DNA of 64,000 nucleotides from Triatoma infestans. Its lineage: Eukaryota > Arthropoda > Insecta > Hemiptera > Reduviidae. This document shows positions 1 to 11,335 of this stretch, in pieces. The position numbers were made by a program, and so were the translations under genes. Below the pieces are notes generated by a model. It had not been told where the DNA came from and did not search any database. It saw only the letters and a program-made list of their open reading frames with translations. Every line of letters begins with the position of its first letter. Position 1 is the stretch's first letter. The DNA is taken from the NCBI GenBank assembly GCA_011037195.1, contig JAAEAF010009006.1:17775-81774 (forward strand), written 5' to 3'.

Positions 1-119
1 AACTTTTGTTTTCTTAATCCTTAATTATATTAGACTTGTTTTAAAAAAATGAAATAATCTTTTCATATTTTAAAATTACAGTTGTGGATTTACAAATTTT
101 CTTTAATACTTTTTCGTAC

Positions 120-640
120 TCCTTAGTAAGAGGAAGTTTTACGATCGTGTGAAATTTACAAAATTAAGTATTCACCGGAAATAAAGTTTTGAGGTCCCTT
201 GAGTACAAAAAAAGTGATTTTTTAGAAAATTGCGTGTATGTGTGTTTGTATAACAGTACTGTTCAAAAATGTACTTAGTTCCAATTAGATTTGCGGTTTA
301 GGTTTCAATATTGGGTCCGATAGGAAGTTACCTGTCAAAAGTCCCTTAACCGGAAATACCATTTGTCTAACTGAATATTTCCGTTCTGGCGAATTTCTCG
401 AAAGCAGTTCCAACGATTTTTCTTTAAACATCGTTGTTTTGATTCTTAAGGATATGTAGTTCTATCACTTTAGTTTCAAATATTTTTGAGGGAAAATTAA
501 TTTTTGATGGATTTTGAGAAAGGCTCAGATGGATTAAATTCAACTGGGTACTCCAGTTATATATTGTGGTTAAGTTAAAAGAATTCCACTTAAAATTTAA
601 TATTTGAAAAATATCAGTTTTGATGGAAAGTTCGAAATTA
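120..640 (+). repeat. HLR repeat (Helentron-like), diverged copy, left part
   Basis: This is the most 5' copy of the abundant HLR family. It starts with the left-end block (AGTAAGAGGAAGT, then a diverged TTCACCGGAAAT / TTTTGAGGTCC run), passes a short GT-rich stretch, and continues into one internal unit recognisable by ACCGGAAAT and the TTCCAACGAT..TTCTTTAAAC motif. Open frames crossing it (for example 424-780 on the minus strand) are chance frames in AT-rich repeat DNA. Confidence 0.7.
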
Positions 641-1284
641 CTTAACTGTTTTTGTTTAAGATTTCTGTCGATTGTTTTCGATAACGATAACAGTGTCAGT
701 GTTGACCTGACATTATGTTTAAAATTTTTATCCGAATCAGTTTTGGGGGGGCGGGGGACTGAGGAAACCGGGACTATCATGCTTCCAAAGCAAACTGGAG
801 GCCATGATGACTTTGTATCCGGCCCGAGACGCTGATGATTTCTTTTCTAAAAAAAAAACCATTGTTTCTAACATCTTGTGGGAAAAACAGGAGAAAGTTC
901 TATCTTCTATAAAAAACATCATTTTTATCAGTAAATTAAATTAATTTTATACATTTTAATAATTTTCTTAAAATGTTAAATTCAACTTATATTTTCTAAA
1001 CTTGTTATATTTTTGTAAAAATAAAAATGATTAAAAATGTAAAATTTAAACGTTGGTATAACTGTGTATATTATTTCTTAAAAGTCCGGCTATGATATGT
1101 CAGTCCTTTTCTATTTTCAGTTAATGTTTTCGGTTTATAAAATAATATTGAATATGGCCCGTGTCAGATGTACTCGTATATCTATCTAATTTACTGGCCC
1201 CTGGCTGAGTTTGTGTTTAAGAACTCTCAGCTGATTAATCAGCTGTTTAATATGAAAAACATCTCAATATTTATTAAAATTTCA
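641..1284. other. AT-rich stretch, no gene recognised
   Basis: Mostly A+T with homopolymer runs and a short G-run near 746. The small open frames here show no recognisable protein motif. It may be heavily decayed HLR sequence, because an HLR 3' end follows at about 1,320. Confidence 0.5.
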
Positions 1285-1360
1285 AAAGTTTTTAGACAGT
1301 TTGTCATTTAGAATTGCTGAAAGAGAGTGTCGTGTGAGTGTTTCACAGCTGATTCTTATA
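1285..1360 (+). repeat. HLR right-end fragment
   Basis: Contains a diverged GGAGTAAGAG-like stretch followed by the family's 3' stem-loop (GTGTGA, 5-nt loop, TCACAG) and the CTGATT that follows it. It could be the far end of the copy starting at 120, or a separate fragment. Confidence 0.5.
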
Positions 1361-1578
1361 TTTAGTAAAATTATTCAAAGAACATGTGTTTGCAGATGTA
1401 ATTAAAATATCTAGAGAATTTTCTTTTCTTTCAGAGAAATATGTCTTAATTGAACTTGATTTCAAAGTAATTTCTATTTATGAATTGAGGAATTTTTGTT
1501 CGACCTTTCTATTTGTATTATTTTTTCATAAATTGTTGAAGTTTTGGGTCAGGAAGTAATTAAAAATACAATTTAGTT

Positions 1579-1620
1579 TTCGCTAAACATTTCGGGAAAG
1601 CTTCCCATCTTCTGTAGGGC
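1579..1620 (-). ncRNA. Degenerate hammerhead-ribozyme-like motif
   Basis: Read on the minus strand: CAGAAGA, a U, a strong GGGA..TCCC stem II, then GAAA and a GUU site. The order matches a hammerhead core (CUGANGA - stem II - GAAA - NUH), but the conserved U4 is A. A short stem I (CUA/UAG) can be drawn. This type of motif is known from Penelope-like elements. It is probably inactive. No palindromic partner was seen. Confidence 0.35.
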
Positions 1621-1779
1621 ACATACATTGTAAAAATATAGACTTTTTAATTGTCGAAAGTGGAAATAAAAATTATCTTACTTGCTGTATGTATGGAGTT
1701 TTACTAATACCTATTTTCTATATAATTCGAAATTTTAGTTATTTTTTGCAATAGAAACTAATAAATCGTGTAAATCGGA

Positions 1780-2030
1780 CACTGGTTGGTTCCGCAGAGC
1801 TGGAAAGCATTAGAGATACATTCCATGATAGCCTGCTTCCTTTTTGTGGTCAGCGACCGGTTTCAGGATGTTTATGTCAAAACAGTGTGATAACATAGAC
1901 TTGCCTAGAGCAAATTTAGTTGATAACACTTGTTTTCACAAAAACATCCTGATGATGGGCGAACGCCTGAAACCCGGCGATGACCACACACAAAAAAACG
2001 CTGGCTATCACGGAAAATATCACTGAAAAT
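1780..2030 (-). mobile_element. Fold-back element with hammerhead remnants (family B, copy 1)
   Basis: A palindromic element of about 250 bp. The left arm runs from TTGGTTCCGCAGAGCTGG through CTTCCTTTTTGTGGTC, and the right arm repeats this in reverse orientation. The right arm keeps a hammerhead-like core at 1945-1984 (CATC stem, CUGAUGA, GGGC-GAAC-GCCU stem II, GAAAC), but the expected GGUC cleavage segment reads CGGC. The left arm has lost about 19 nt corresponding to stem II and part of the core. No clean target duplication; AAATC-containing flanks are only suggestive. Confidence 0.65.
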
Positions 2031-2869
2031 CAAGACATTTATTTCTTGGAAATCTAGAGGTTTGAAGAAAAATTCTCCAGTCTTCAATCGAAGGCAGAGA
2101 CTGGCTTTGAACTAATAATCAAAAAATTGCTGAACTGAACCTAGTGAGAATATGCAATCGTCTGTGAATGATTCGTTTTTTTTTTTAATTTAATAATAAC
2201 GTCAATTGGGTTTTGGATTCTAGTTTTCCAGAATATGCTGGTCCAGAGTTTTTCTCTATTGTACTTGTGATATGTTTGTGCTTTATCAGGTTTCCTGAAC
2301 AGGTTATTGTTAAATTACAATATTTTATATGTAAACATCGCTTGCTAAACAAATTTGTCTTTCTATTAGTTTTTAGAAACTATAAGTAGTTAAGAAGGAA
2401 GTGTAATGTGATAACAAGAAGGAGTGATAACAAGAAGAAAATATATAATTTTTAATTATCAAAATTATGTTAAAATATACATATATCTATTTTCTTAAAT
2501 TTGTAATTCATAATCCGAATAACACATCTCTAAAAATCTCTAACTTCCAACTATTCATCGCATCACAACACCTCACCAAGACATCTGAACCCCATTACAG
2601 AAGCTAATGCTCAGGAGTTAATTCCAATCATTATTTTTCTTTACTAAACCATGACTATTCAGCCATTCTGCGTCGCGCGGCCCAATATAAAAGAAGTCAG
2701 GCTGCGATGGCGTTTGATGTTGTTCGTTTAGTTGGATATCCAGGGGCGCATGAGAAAAATCTCGGACGCGAACAACTTCACCTCCCACCATCAATCATGA
2801 ATTTATATTAACAAGCTAAGGATACATTGTTTCCTTCAAGCTTATTAATCAATCCCACTTTCATACACA
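2031..2869. other. No gene recognised
   Basis: Ordinary AT-rich DNA up to about 2,510, then a less AT-rich stretch (2,510-2,800) with a TATA-like AATATAAAAG at about 2,684 and CpG-containing words downstream. That stretch could be an old LTR or promoter fragment. I could not find matching ends or a coding frame. Confidence 0.35.
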
Positions 2870-3092
2870 CACGTATCTTAGTGGTAGCGCGTTGGACTAG
2901 CAACACAGAGGTCCCGGGTTCGAGTCCAATAATGCTCCTACTAAAATTTTCTCTTCTTACTAGCCACTACAGCTCAGTTCTCTGTTACGGAGTCTGTAAC
3001 GAATGAATTCTGTCCGAAGACTGGCAGTGCACTAAGAAGGCTCCGGACGCCAATGTCCCTAAATGCTGACACGCCTTAAATTAAAAAAAAAA
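2870..3092 (+). repeat. tRNA-derived SINE, copy a (tail type 1)
   Basis: The tRNA-like head keeps the A-box region (TAGTGGTAGCGCG) and B box (GGTTCGAGTCC) of an internal Pol III promoter. The anticodon-loop-like CTAGCAA suggests an Ala(AGC)-like origin, which is an inference. The body (CTCTTCTTACTAGC..CTGTAACG..) and tail (CGCCAATGTCC..GCCTTAAATT plus poly A) match the other copies. The first few bases of the head are diverged, and it is not a functional tRNA gene. Confidence 0.8.
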
Positions 3093-3520
3093 CTAAAATA
3101 AAATAAAATAATTATTTATTAAAAAAAATATTTTAAAAGCGATAAAAAATATAAAATTGCAGAAAACATGAATAAAAACATTTTATTACAGTTTTTTTAA
3201 GATAAATGATCCTCATTAGAGGAACGCTTGTATAATACTGTAATACTATTGTAATACAGCTAATAAAGAAATAATACAATGTAACATATTAATTATATAC
3301 AGTTATAATGTGCATACTGAGTGGTTGTAAAGTGGCGTGACTTATATGCTCTAAGTATTCTTTGTTCACCACAATATATAGCGTGCACTGTTATGGCGCT
3401 TCGCTACCTTACCAAAACTCCATCCCTTGGTTGCTACCAAACATTTCTATTTATTAATGAATAATTAAAAACTTTTATGTTATTATCATTTCTGGTTTCT
3501 AGTTTTAATGAAAAAAAAAA

Positions 3521-3900
3521 AAATCTGGTGTGAAACACACACAAATTTCTCTTACAATTGTAATTGTCAAATTTTATAGTTTGTGACCAAATTTAAAATT
3601 CCTCGAAAACTGAAAAAAACTGTTCAGTAAAAGCGCACTTCCGGTTTACTAATTTTCTTGAAACTTGGAATTTTTACAATCTATTTATTTCTAATTAATT
3701 TTGTTTGGATGGTAGAATTGTATAATCAATTATGAATTGTATAATTGTATAGAATTCACTTTAGAGAAAATCATAGAGAAAATCATAGAATCACTTTAGA
3801 GAAAAACATAACCCCACCCCACCCTTAAAAGTCACTTGCCTTAAATGAATTTTCCCAGAGAAATTTTTAAAATAAAAATTGTAGCTCTTTGTACTACAAC
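3521..3900 (-). repeat. HLR repeat, 3'-end fragment
   Basis: Reverse-orientation HLR right end: poly A, ATCTGG, the stem-loop region, CTCTTAC, then one internal unit with CACTTCCGGTTTAC. It stops abruptly before the microsatellite block. Local short duplications (GAATTGTATAAT and AGAGAAAATCATAG words, 3,715-3,800) lie inside it. Confidence 0.75.
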
Positions 3901-5089
3901 CACCCAAGGCCACCGAACTCCCTCTATCCAACTCCTGCAACCATGCTCCCGCTCCTGACAGACCTGTCTAGAGCAATAACAAATAAATGAAATCTCAATG
4001 AAAAGAAAAATCCGGATGAAATGACATCACTTTTGTCAACTAACAGCGCCTAGTTGGTCTTCGAATGGCGGTTAAGAGCTCTCTAACATAGCGAGATTTG
4101 CTGTTTAATCTTTTTATTCATGTTCGAAATCCGTATCAATATGTGAGTGTACCTTCATTGTGAAGTGATAGTTTTGGTAGCTGGTTAAGTTGCCAAATTT
4201 TTATATAAAAATAAATCTTAATGGACTTTTGATATAATTTATCCATTACATTTAGTTATCAACCTTTAGAAAGTAATCAATTATATTTCTATTCGAATTT
4301 ACTAATTCTCTTTTTTTTATGTTGTGCAAATTACACCAATGTACTTGGCTTTCATTACAAGGATGACATAAACAATCAAAATTTTATTTGAAATAAATCA
4401 GAAAGAAATAATGTTGTAATTTAAGAAATAAAAAATTGTAATTTAGGATATACATATACATTATTGGTAGAAAGTTACTATGATCATGTATTTACCTGTA
4501 ATAAACCTTTCTTAGAATTATATCTTCCTTGTAATGGAAGCCTGGGAAAGTCAGTGGGCGTTTAGATGGAATTTGCTTCTATCGTTCTCAGGTATTTGAG
4601 CTATTTCCTGATGAGTTAACCTCTGGAAAAATGATCTGAAAATTAAGAGAAAAAAATTCCTAATTATTTAATTTTAAACTATTACAGTAATAATTTGTAT
4701 TTTAGATTTTTCTATAGGATTGTTTTTTTATTTTTAATAAATTAAGCTTCAAGCTAGGGTATATTGATTGAGTTTGTTGGAGGCTTTTGTTCGCCGACCG
4801 ATAGTAAGCAACAATTGCGTGAGGTTTGTGGCCTTCAACGTTTATTTATTTATTTATTTATTTTTTTTTTGGCGTTTGTCCTTGATCTGCGAGGAAGGTT
4901 TCTTCATTTCAATATATGTAAGAATATAAAGCTTTTTGATCCCCCGCTGATACCAATACTTGGTTTTGGAATTTAAAAAAACCCATGCACTCCAGTTTCA
5001 ACTTCGCAAAGTTATTAAATTTTCTTCCTCAAAGAAAGGTACTATAGAATGTGGGTATTATAGAATTTTCTTTAGTGTGTGGCTGAGCG
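3901..5089. other. No gene recognised
   Basis: AT-rich intergenic DNA with a TTTA microsatellite and T-run at 4,842-4,870. The 70-codon frame at 4,764-4,976 is built largely from this simple repeat and has no recognisable domain. Confidence 0.45.
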
Positions 5090-5850
5090 TTACCTTGACG
5101 AAACATAACTTATTTGCGATTGACCAAATCTAGATAAAGCTAAGCCATTTTTTTTTTTTTTTTTTTAGTATATTCTATTTTAATTGTTAACTGTAAAAGT
5201 CAGAATTCATGGATAATTCATCGGGAACAAATTCGTGATTAATTTGTTTACTCCTTCATAGTTTCATCAAAACGCTCATCATTGACTTTTTCCTGAAATG
5301 GACCTCTTGCACCAAGTGGAAATGATGTTTGATTACAACCAACTATTGACCATATGTCTCAGTATTTCGCTAGTAAATCACATCGCATCTCACTATTTTT
5401 TTTTGTAGGTGGATTATTTATCCGAAATTGGCAAGTTTTCATTTTCAGTATCCTATATCTTCTTTATAACTTACCCATAGTATGGAAATAGTGTCTTTAG
5501 ACATGGCATGTTCTGCAGCAAGAGCTCGTGTCCTTGTGATTAAATTTGACTCGATAGCTTCCCGTAAAACTTCATCAACTTCACATGATGGCCGCCTCTG
5601 AACTTATCTTTCTTTCTAAATCATCGCTATTAAATTTTTGAAACCAAAACTGTTCGCTGATCAACGACATCTTTCCCTTCGATTTCGCATAGAGCCGCAT
5701 AGATTGAGCAACTGTACACTAGCTTTTCCATTAGTGACGTAAAATTACTAATATATGGTAACACATAGTCATGGTTTTCTAAAAAAGCTCTTATTTGAAC
5801 TGGCTGTTTGAAGAGAACATAATATGTATAGAAACATTCTGTCACAGTCT
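5090..5850 (-). pseudogene. Mariner-like transposase remnant, N-terminal part
   Basis: On the minus strand, reading across several frameshifts, the translation has GKDVVDQRTV, then WFQKFNSDDLERK, then a VDEVLREAIESN / RALAAEHAMSKDTIS stretch. This order (first helix-turn-helix, the FxKFxSGDxxxxD linker, then a second helix-turn-helix) matches the DNA-binding half of mariner (DD34D) transposases. Downstream I can pick out only scattered peptides and no confident catalytic D residues, so it is a decayed partial copy. No terminal inverted repeats were located. The family call rests on motif order in broken frames. Confidence 0.45.
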
Positions 5851-5944
5851 AAAGATTAATATAAGTCTTGTTTTTAAACATCAGGCTTATGTGAGAATGG
5901 GTTTCAAAGTCAATGGAACTTCTTTAGTTAGAAAAACGTCATTT

Positions 5945-6705
5945 TTACCTAGTCAGAGGAACTATTGTAATCGTGTCAAATTTTCGATATCGAATTTTCA
6001 CTGGAAATATCCGTTTTGAGGTCCCCTGAACCCAAAAAAGTGGATTTTAGAAAATGGTCAGTTTGTGTGTGTGTGTGTGTGTGTGTGCGTGTGTGTGCGT
6101 GTGTGTGCGTGTGTGTGCGTATGTATTATGTTTATATGTATGTGAACAGCATAGCTCAAAAACAAAAAACCATAGAAAGTTCAAACTGATATTCCGCTTA
6201 GCTATCACCATGGGATACGACAGTAGGTTATCTGTCAAAATTCCTCAACCGGAAGTACAACTTTACTAGTTTATTTTTTCAATTTTTTTGCGATTTTCTC
6301 AAAAAATGGCAACAACGATTTTCTTTAAACCTTTCACATCAATTACGTATATTAAGAGCCTCAACTTTTATTTGAAACATTTCTACGGGAAAATTCTTTT
6401 AAGAGCACTTTTGGTGGAGAGGTGGAGTTAGGTTTCCTCTAAATTGTTATTTCAGTATATTACACAATTCTATCATTTAAATAATATTAATTAAAATTAA
6501 ATATGTTGGTGAAATTCCGAGTTTGAAAAAAATCACATGACCACAAGTGCATTTTTACTAGAAAATATTTTTAATATTTGCGATTTTATCCATAAAAACA
6601 CCAACGAATTTCATTAAATTTGATATATAACTATAAAATTTATTATCACAATTTTGAAAACTGGAGTAAGAGAAATTTGTGTGAGTATATCACAACAGAT
6701 ATTTT
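5945..6705 (+). repeat. HLR repeat, near-complete copy with one internal unit
   Basis: Left-end block (diverged AGTCAGAGGA, CGATATCGAATTTTCA, GTTTTGAGGTCCCC), then a (GT)n run at 6,062-6,120, the GAACAGCATAGCTCAAAAAC block, internal units, and a right end with GGAGTAAGAG (6,663-6,672) and a GTGTGA/TCACAA stem-loop. Open frames at 6,047-6,269 are translations of the GT repeat. At about 760 bp it is shorter than the roughly 970-bp copies because an internal unit is missing. Confidence 0.8.
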
Positions 6706-7478
6706 TGTTTTGTATATTCCCTTATTTACTTAACCTTCAGTTAAACTTGACTGAGCTAATTTTATATTAAAAAAGCACTTCATTCGAACTGTTAATTTTT
6801 TTAAACGTCTCAAACATTTATGTAAATGTACAAAGGAATTCAAGGTTGTACGGCCTCCAAAGATTCAGGGCGGCAAAACATTCTCACACTTAGACTTAGG
6901 AATTCATTACTGAACACAAAATACATGTATGAATTATAAATGCCCTCATAAATTTAATTACTACCTTTAAAAAGAGAATACAAAACAAAATTATTTTTTT
7001 TAGTACTCTAGAAATCATAAATACAACTAAAATTATAACTTTTTGGCAACCAATTACTTGCCACTATTTTTAATTATTACCACTGGCAAAATAAACGTTT
7101 TAGAAAAATTGTATTAAAAATAGTGATTAAAAAAAAATTACCAAATAATTAAGCTAAATCAAATTCGCTTTTTTGGATTTAGTCAGAATTGTGTTCGTGC
7201 ACTGTATATAGTGAATTTTTATTTCGATTCATTTTTTCCTCGACCTCTGTCAGACGTAGCTTTAGTGTGTCTGAGTGTGTATCGCGATTTATTACTATCA
7301 ATAAAATCGCTTAATTACAATACATGCAATAATAGCCGTGTTAAATAAAGCTTTACTAATTTGTAAAACCCATTTTTGTTAGTGATCATCTTAAGTAATA
7401 TTATTACACTTGAAAACACTAAGTTAATTATTAAATTAAAATCATCTGAGAAAGAACTAACCAAAGAGGAAACTACTT
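6706..7478. other. No gene recognised
   Basis: AT-rich. No repeat ends or motif-bearing frame seen apart from the target duplication (7,467-7,478) of the next element. Confidence 0.5.
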
Positions 7479-7713
7479 CAGAGATATTTTCCGTGATAAC
7501 CTGCTTCTTTTTGGTGGTTCTCAACCAGTTTCGGACGTTCTCCCATGATCAGGAAGTTTTTGTCAAACAGTACAATAACATAGACTGGCACAGAGTAAAT
7601 TTATTTGCGACACTACAAACGCCCAAAACCGGTCGATGACCATAAAAATTAGCAGGCTATCACGGAAAATATCTCTGATGTTTTCCAGCTCTACGGAACC
7701 AACCACAACACCT
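7479..7713 (+). mobile_element. Fold-back element with hammerhead remnant (family B, copy 2)
   Basis: A palindromic insertion flanked by a perfect 12-bp direct repeat, AGGAAACTACTT, at 7,467-7,478 and 7,714-7,725. It opens with CAGAGATATTTTCCGTGATA and closes with GGAACCAACCACAACA. On the minus strand at 7,521-7,553 the left arm has CUGAUCA - stem II - GAAAC UGGUU, a hammerhead core with G8 changed to C. The right arm (7,615-7,640) keeps only the GCCC-AAAACCGGTCGATG half. A 12-bp target duplication suits a retroelement more than a classic cut-and-paste MITE. Confidence 0.8.
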
Positions 7714-7725
7714 AGGAAACTACTT

Positions 7726-7884
7726 TATTGCAAAAATTAGTGGATTATATCTTTATTTATTTATTTATTTATTTTTCACTTACCAATCAAGCCAAGAATG
7801 TTCTAACAATACATTTTTTTTTTTTTAATTTTCCCAACCAAAAAGGGGATTCGCCACTATTTTCACTATATCTTAATGCTGTAA
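7726..7884. repeat. TTTA simple repeat and T-runs
   Basis: ATTT microsatellite at about 7,748-7,772, followed by a T-run near 7,815. Confidence 0.6.
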
Positions 7885-8335
7885 GAGGAAGAATTTGTGA
7901 TTAGTGTCAAATTTTCGTCATAAAATTATCACCGAAAATACATATGTTATGACGTCTCATGAAAAACTGTTTTTCGGAAATTGGTCTGTGTATATGTGTG
8001 TCTGGATCTGCATAATTAAAAAAAAAAAACGGATAATCGCAGAAAGGTTGTTTCATTTAGATACTATCAAGGGAAAGCAGGTTTTGAATAAAATAGGAGT
8101 ACCGGAATGCTCTGAATTTTTTTTTTCCACTTTATGGTGACTTTTCCCGAAAATGGCTCCGAGAATATTTTTTTCAACAAAGTACATAATCAAAACATAA
8201 AAGAAACTATAATAATTAATTTATAATGTTTCATAGTTGAAACATTTCCTAGGAATATTTACTTTAGAGGGGTCCTGAGGAAGTTAAACTCTTGCTAAAC
8301 TAAAATTGCTTTTTAATACTATATGACTCCATAAA
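7885..8335 (+). repeat. HLR repeat, left half, diverged
   Basis: Starts GTAAGAGGAAG, has GTGTCAAATTTTCG and ATTATCACCGAAAAT, a reduced GTGTGT tract, then one diverged internal unit. It is truncated where the Jockey-like LINE begins. Confidence 0.65.
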
Positions 8336-9660
8336 CTCGTTAATATAATTATGAATTTAATGTACCGCCGAAGTGAGTATCCTCTTCTTCAATCACAAGA
8401 AATAATCCGTGACCATCAATTTGACTTTCGAGCCCTTCACTCCACCAGTCAACACTGCCATCGCGTTGTAGACACCATTGCGACATCCCTTGAGCAGAAG
8501 CAGTATTGCCCAGGTGCGTTGCTTGATGTTGCACAAACGTTTGATAGAGTTTGGTATTCGGGCTTGTTGTGGAAGCTCAAGGGCGTCCTACCGAGTATCT
8601 ATTTCCTAATCTTAAATTCCTATTTGTCTGACCGACATTTCTAGGTCAACCATGTAGAAGCGCATAGGCCATTTCTCCTGTATATCCTATCCAAGCTGGA
8701 GTCTCGCAAGGGAGCATTCTCAGACCTCTTCTCTACACTATATACACTGCTGACATCCCCACTTCTCCCCTCATACACTGCTCTTTACTTTTGCAGATCA
8801 CACTGCCATCCTCTCCCCGCATAACGATTCCGCAAGGGCGTATTTGCATTTAGAAATCTTCAAAGCCATTTAAAATCCCTGGAAACAACTTGGTGCAAGA
8901 AATTAACGAAGCAAAATGCCAAAACACTACTTCTACATTAAGACGGACTATATTGCCTCCTCTATATTTTAATGGTATTTCTCTTCCAACTGCTGACTAT
9001 GTACGCTACTTAGGGTTGTACATCGACGAACGGCTCACCTGAAACCCCCCATACACGACTAAAAAAGACAAGACCTCAACAGACGATTTAAACCATTATC
9101 ACTATTACTCGGCAAACGATCTAAACTATCCCTACAATACAAAAGATTGATTTACCTGGTATTACTCAAAACCTATGTGGAAATACGTTATTGAACTATG
9201 TGGGGTTCAACCAAAAATTTCCAATTCCCGCCGAATCCGGTCATTCCAGTTCCAAAATCCTCAGAAAAATCGTCAATGCCCTCTTCTATATATCAAATCT
9301 CACCCTAAATCCAAGACCTCAATATATATTTCTTACATTACTGAAGTTGCTAAAACCAAATACCTAAAAGTTCCATCTGTCCCTCTCTGCTCACCCTAAT
9401 CCTTTCGTATGCCAGGTAAGTTCCTCTACCCTTCCAGATAATCCTCGCAGACGATTGAAACGCCGCTGGCTTCGCGACTCTTTATTGAATAACTAAGCTT
9501 TAAACTAAGTAAAGCCAAAAAGTTTTTTTTTTTTCTTATGGAGTCTCATCACTGGGTGAGTTCTTCAACAAGTGACTTAGCTGATTTATATCTTTCCCCA
9601 TATTTACTATTGTATTTATATACAGATGTAAATTACAAATAAATGAAAATATATATATAC
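8336..9660 (+). pseudogene. Jockey-type LINE, ORF2 reverse transcriptase remnant
   Basis: 5'-truncated, multiply frameshifted LINE. The longest frame (8,351-8,644) carries FDFRALHST and LLDVAQTFDRVWYSGLL, which correspond to the QFGFRxxHS and LDxxxAFDxVWHxGL blocks of Jockey reverse transcriptase. Near 8,790 another frame gives FADHTAIL in place of YADDTAIL, so the second catalytic Asp is lost. Around 9,000-9,040 the YLGxxxDxRLTW block is visible, and at about 9,440-9,480 a basic RRRLKRRWLRD C-terminus. A 3' UTR ending near AAATAAATG and an AT-rich tail follow. RNA-directed DNA polymerase in origin, non-functional here. Confidence 0.8.
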
Positions 9661-10639
9661 ATATATATTGCCAAAACACGAGTTTGAAGAAAATTATTTT
9701 ATAGAACCGCGATTTTTTTTTTTTGCCATATTTAATTTCGAATGCACATATCGTACATTTTCAGTTGTGTGAAATTTGTAATTGGATAATAGCCTTATAA
9801 ATAAATCAAGAACTTTATAAATAGCAGCAAGAGTAAGTCGCGAGAAATCTTTTGAATCAAAATGTTTATTATTTTGATAATTAATAATTATTAAGATTAA
9901 TAATTATTCTTGATTAATAAAATTATTTGTTTTCAAACATAGAATAGAATTTCTCTTTTGTCTATTAAGTAAAGTGAATAACACTAGATTTGGTGTGGGT
10001 CGTACATTCGTCCATGACCCCTTATCACAGTCTTCAATTCAGGGGCGGAAATTGATAAAAATCTATTATGTAAGGCATTTGCTATAGTGAGGAAAAGATT
10101 GGATAACAAATATAATTCTAATTATAGGTAATATAAAAAGTAATTGGCTATTATGTTTCAAATTAAGAATTGTAATTTTTTTTTTTTTTATAAATATTTA
10201 GTAGATTAAGAATTTTTACTTGATTATTTCTTAAAAATATTAAATTGATTATAATGGATATCAAAGGTTTCTTAAGTCTTAGGTAATCTGAGTTTGAGGA
10301 ATGGTTTTTTTAGTATGATTTTCAAAATTGTTTTTCTTTAAAGTTCAAAACTATGAAACTGAGAATAGACTTAATTGTAATCCCTGAGAAACTATAGACT
10401 TAAAATGATTCTGGCTGAATAAAATCTCTTTTAATAAATTAGTTTAAAAAAAAAGGTCAACTTCTATATTATATTTTTAATATTTGTTTATTTATTATTT
10501 ATTTTATTTCATATACGAGTATGCTTTACTTAATCATTTATTATTTAGTAAAACAGAAATATGTATTTGATACACGAAAGAAAAATCACAGCCTGCTCAA
10601 ACTTGATCTGCCGTTTAATTACCACCATGCAACCAACAC
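9661..10639. other. No gene recognised
   Basis: AT-rich DNA with T-runs (9,713-9,724; 10,178-10,190). No recognisable frame, repeat ends or RNA gene. Confidence 0.5.
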
Positions 10640-11160
10640 GATGTTTTCCATATAAAGAAATCCATGAACCGGAGGTATAGTTTACCACCTATAGAGCCAT
10701 TGAAAAATGGCTTACAGGAAACACAAATTTTATTTGAAAAACATGCTACGCATGCGCACTCCAGGATCTTCTTAGAGGCCCCTTCAAAGAATCGCACAAC
10801 CTACCCACTGGGCCAAACAAAAGTACAGCTAAGGAAAGCCACTGCCCTAATTACAGGGCATTGTTTTCTAATGGAAACAACTACGCAGAGTGGGTCTTAC
10901 TGTGGATTCACTCTGCAGAAGAAATGTGGCCAGAAGGATGAAACACACGCAAAAGATTCCAAAAATTTGGCGTTCTATAATTTGGTGCCGAATCTGGGGG
11001 ATCGGAGATTTCCCTTGTTCTCATCCCTGACAATTTTTAACCATGATAGGGCTGATGTGAGCTATTCTAAGGGAGGACACAAAGGTGCCATTGCTAGCCT
11101 ATTTGCAGAACATCCTGGAGGAGGCCCCCAATTTGGGGGGGGGGTTCATCTACATTAGAT
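10640..11160 (+). pseudogene. I/R1-like LINE ORF2 C-terminal remnant
   Basis: The 164-codon frame at 10,664-11,158 contains SKNRTTYPLGQTKVQLRKAT followed by ALITGHCFL and CGQKDETH. This resembles the segment after the RNase H domain in I/R1-group LINEs, where L(S/G)(R/K)xQLRxxTxLITGHCxLN precedes a CxxC-type zinc-binding motif and xETxxHLL. The end of the frame is glycine-rich from a G-run (11,136-11,145) and looks like shifted or UTR sequence. Spacing of the cysteines is broken, so a frameshift is likely. The match is by pattern only. Confidence 0.5.
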
Positions 11161-11169
11161 TACCGTATA

Positions 11170-11335
11170 GTTTTGAGTAGTTCGTGATTTTCTCAAAAAT
11201 GGATCCAGCTATTTTTCTTGAACATTGCCTAGAGGCTGCAACCATAAATATCCATCACTTTTAATTGAAAAATTTTGCTAGAATATAATTCTGTGGGCGC
11301 TAAATGTTTGGATTGCCTCGAAATTACTTACTAAA
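11170..11335 (+). repeat. HLR internal-unit fragment
   Basis: Short fragment with GATTTTCTCAAAAATGG, TTTTTCTTGAAC and CACTTTTAATTGAAAAATTTT, matching the internal HLR unit. Both ends of the family are missing. Confidence 0.5.

Noticed and set aside
2870..2945. tRNA gene call for the tRNA-like heads of the SINE copies (also 17,627 and 29,215)
   Set aside because: A and B boxes are present, but acceptor stems do not pair, and each head continues into the shared SINE body and tail. They are repeat copies, not tRNA genes.
6047..6269. Open frames on both strands across the GT repeat
   Set aside because: They are translations of a dinucleotide microsatellite inside an HLR copy.
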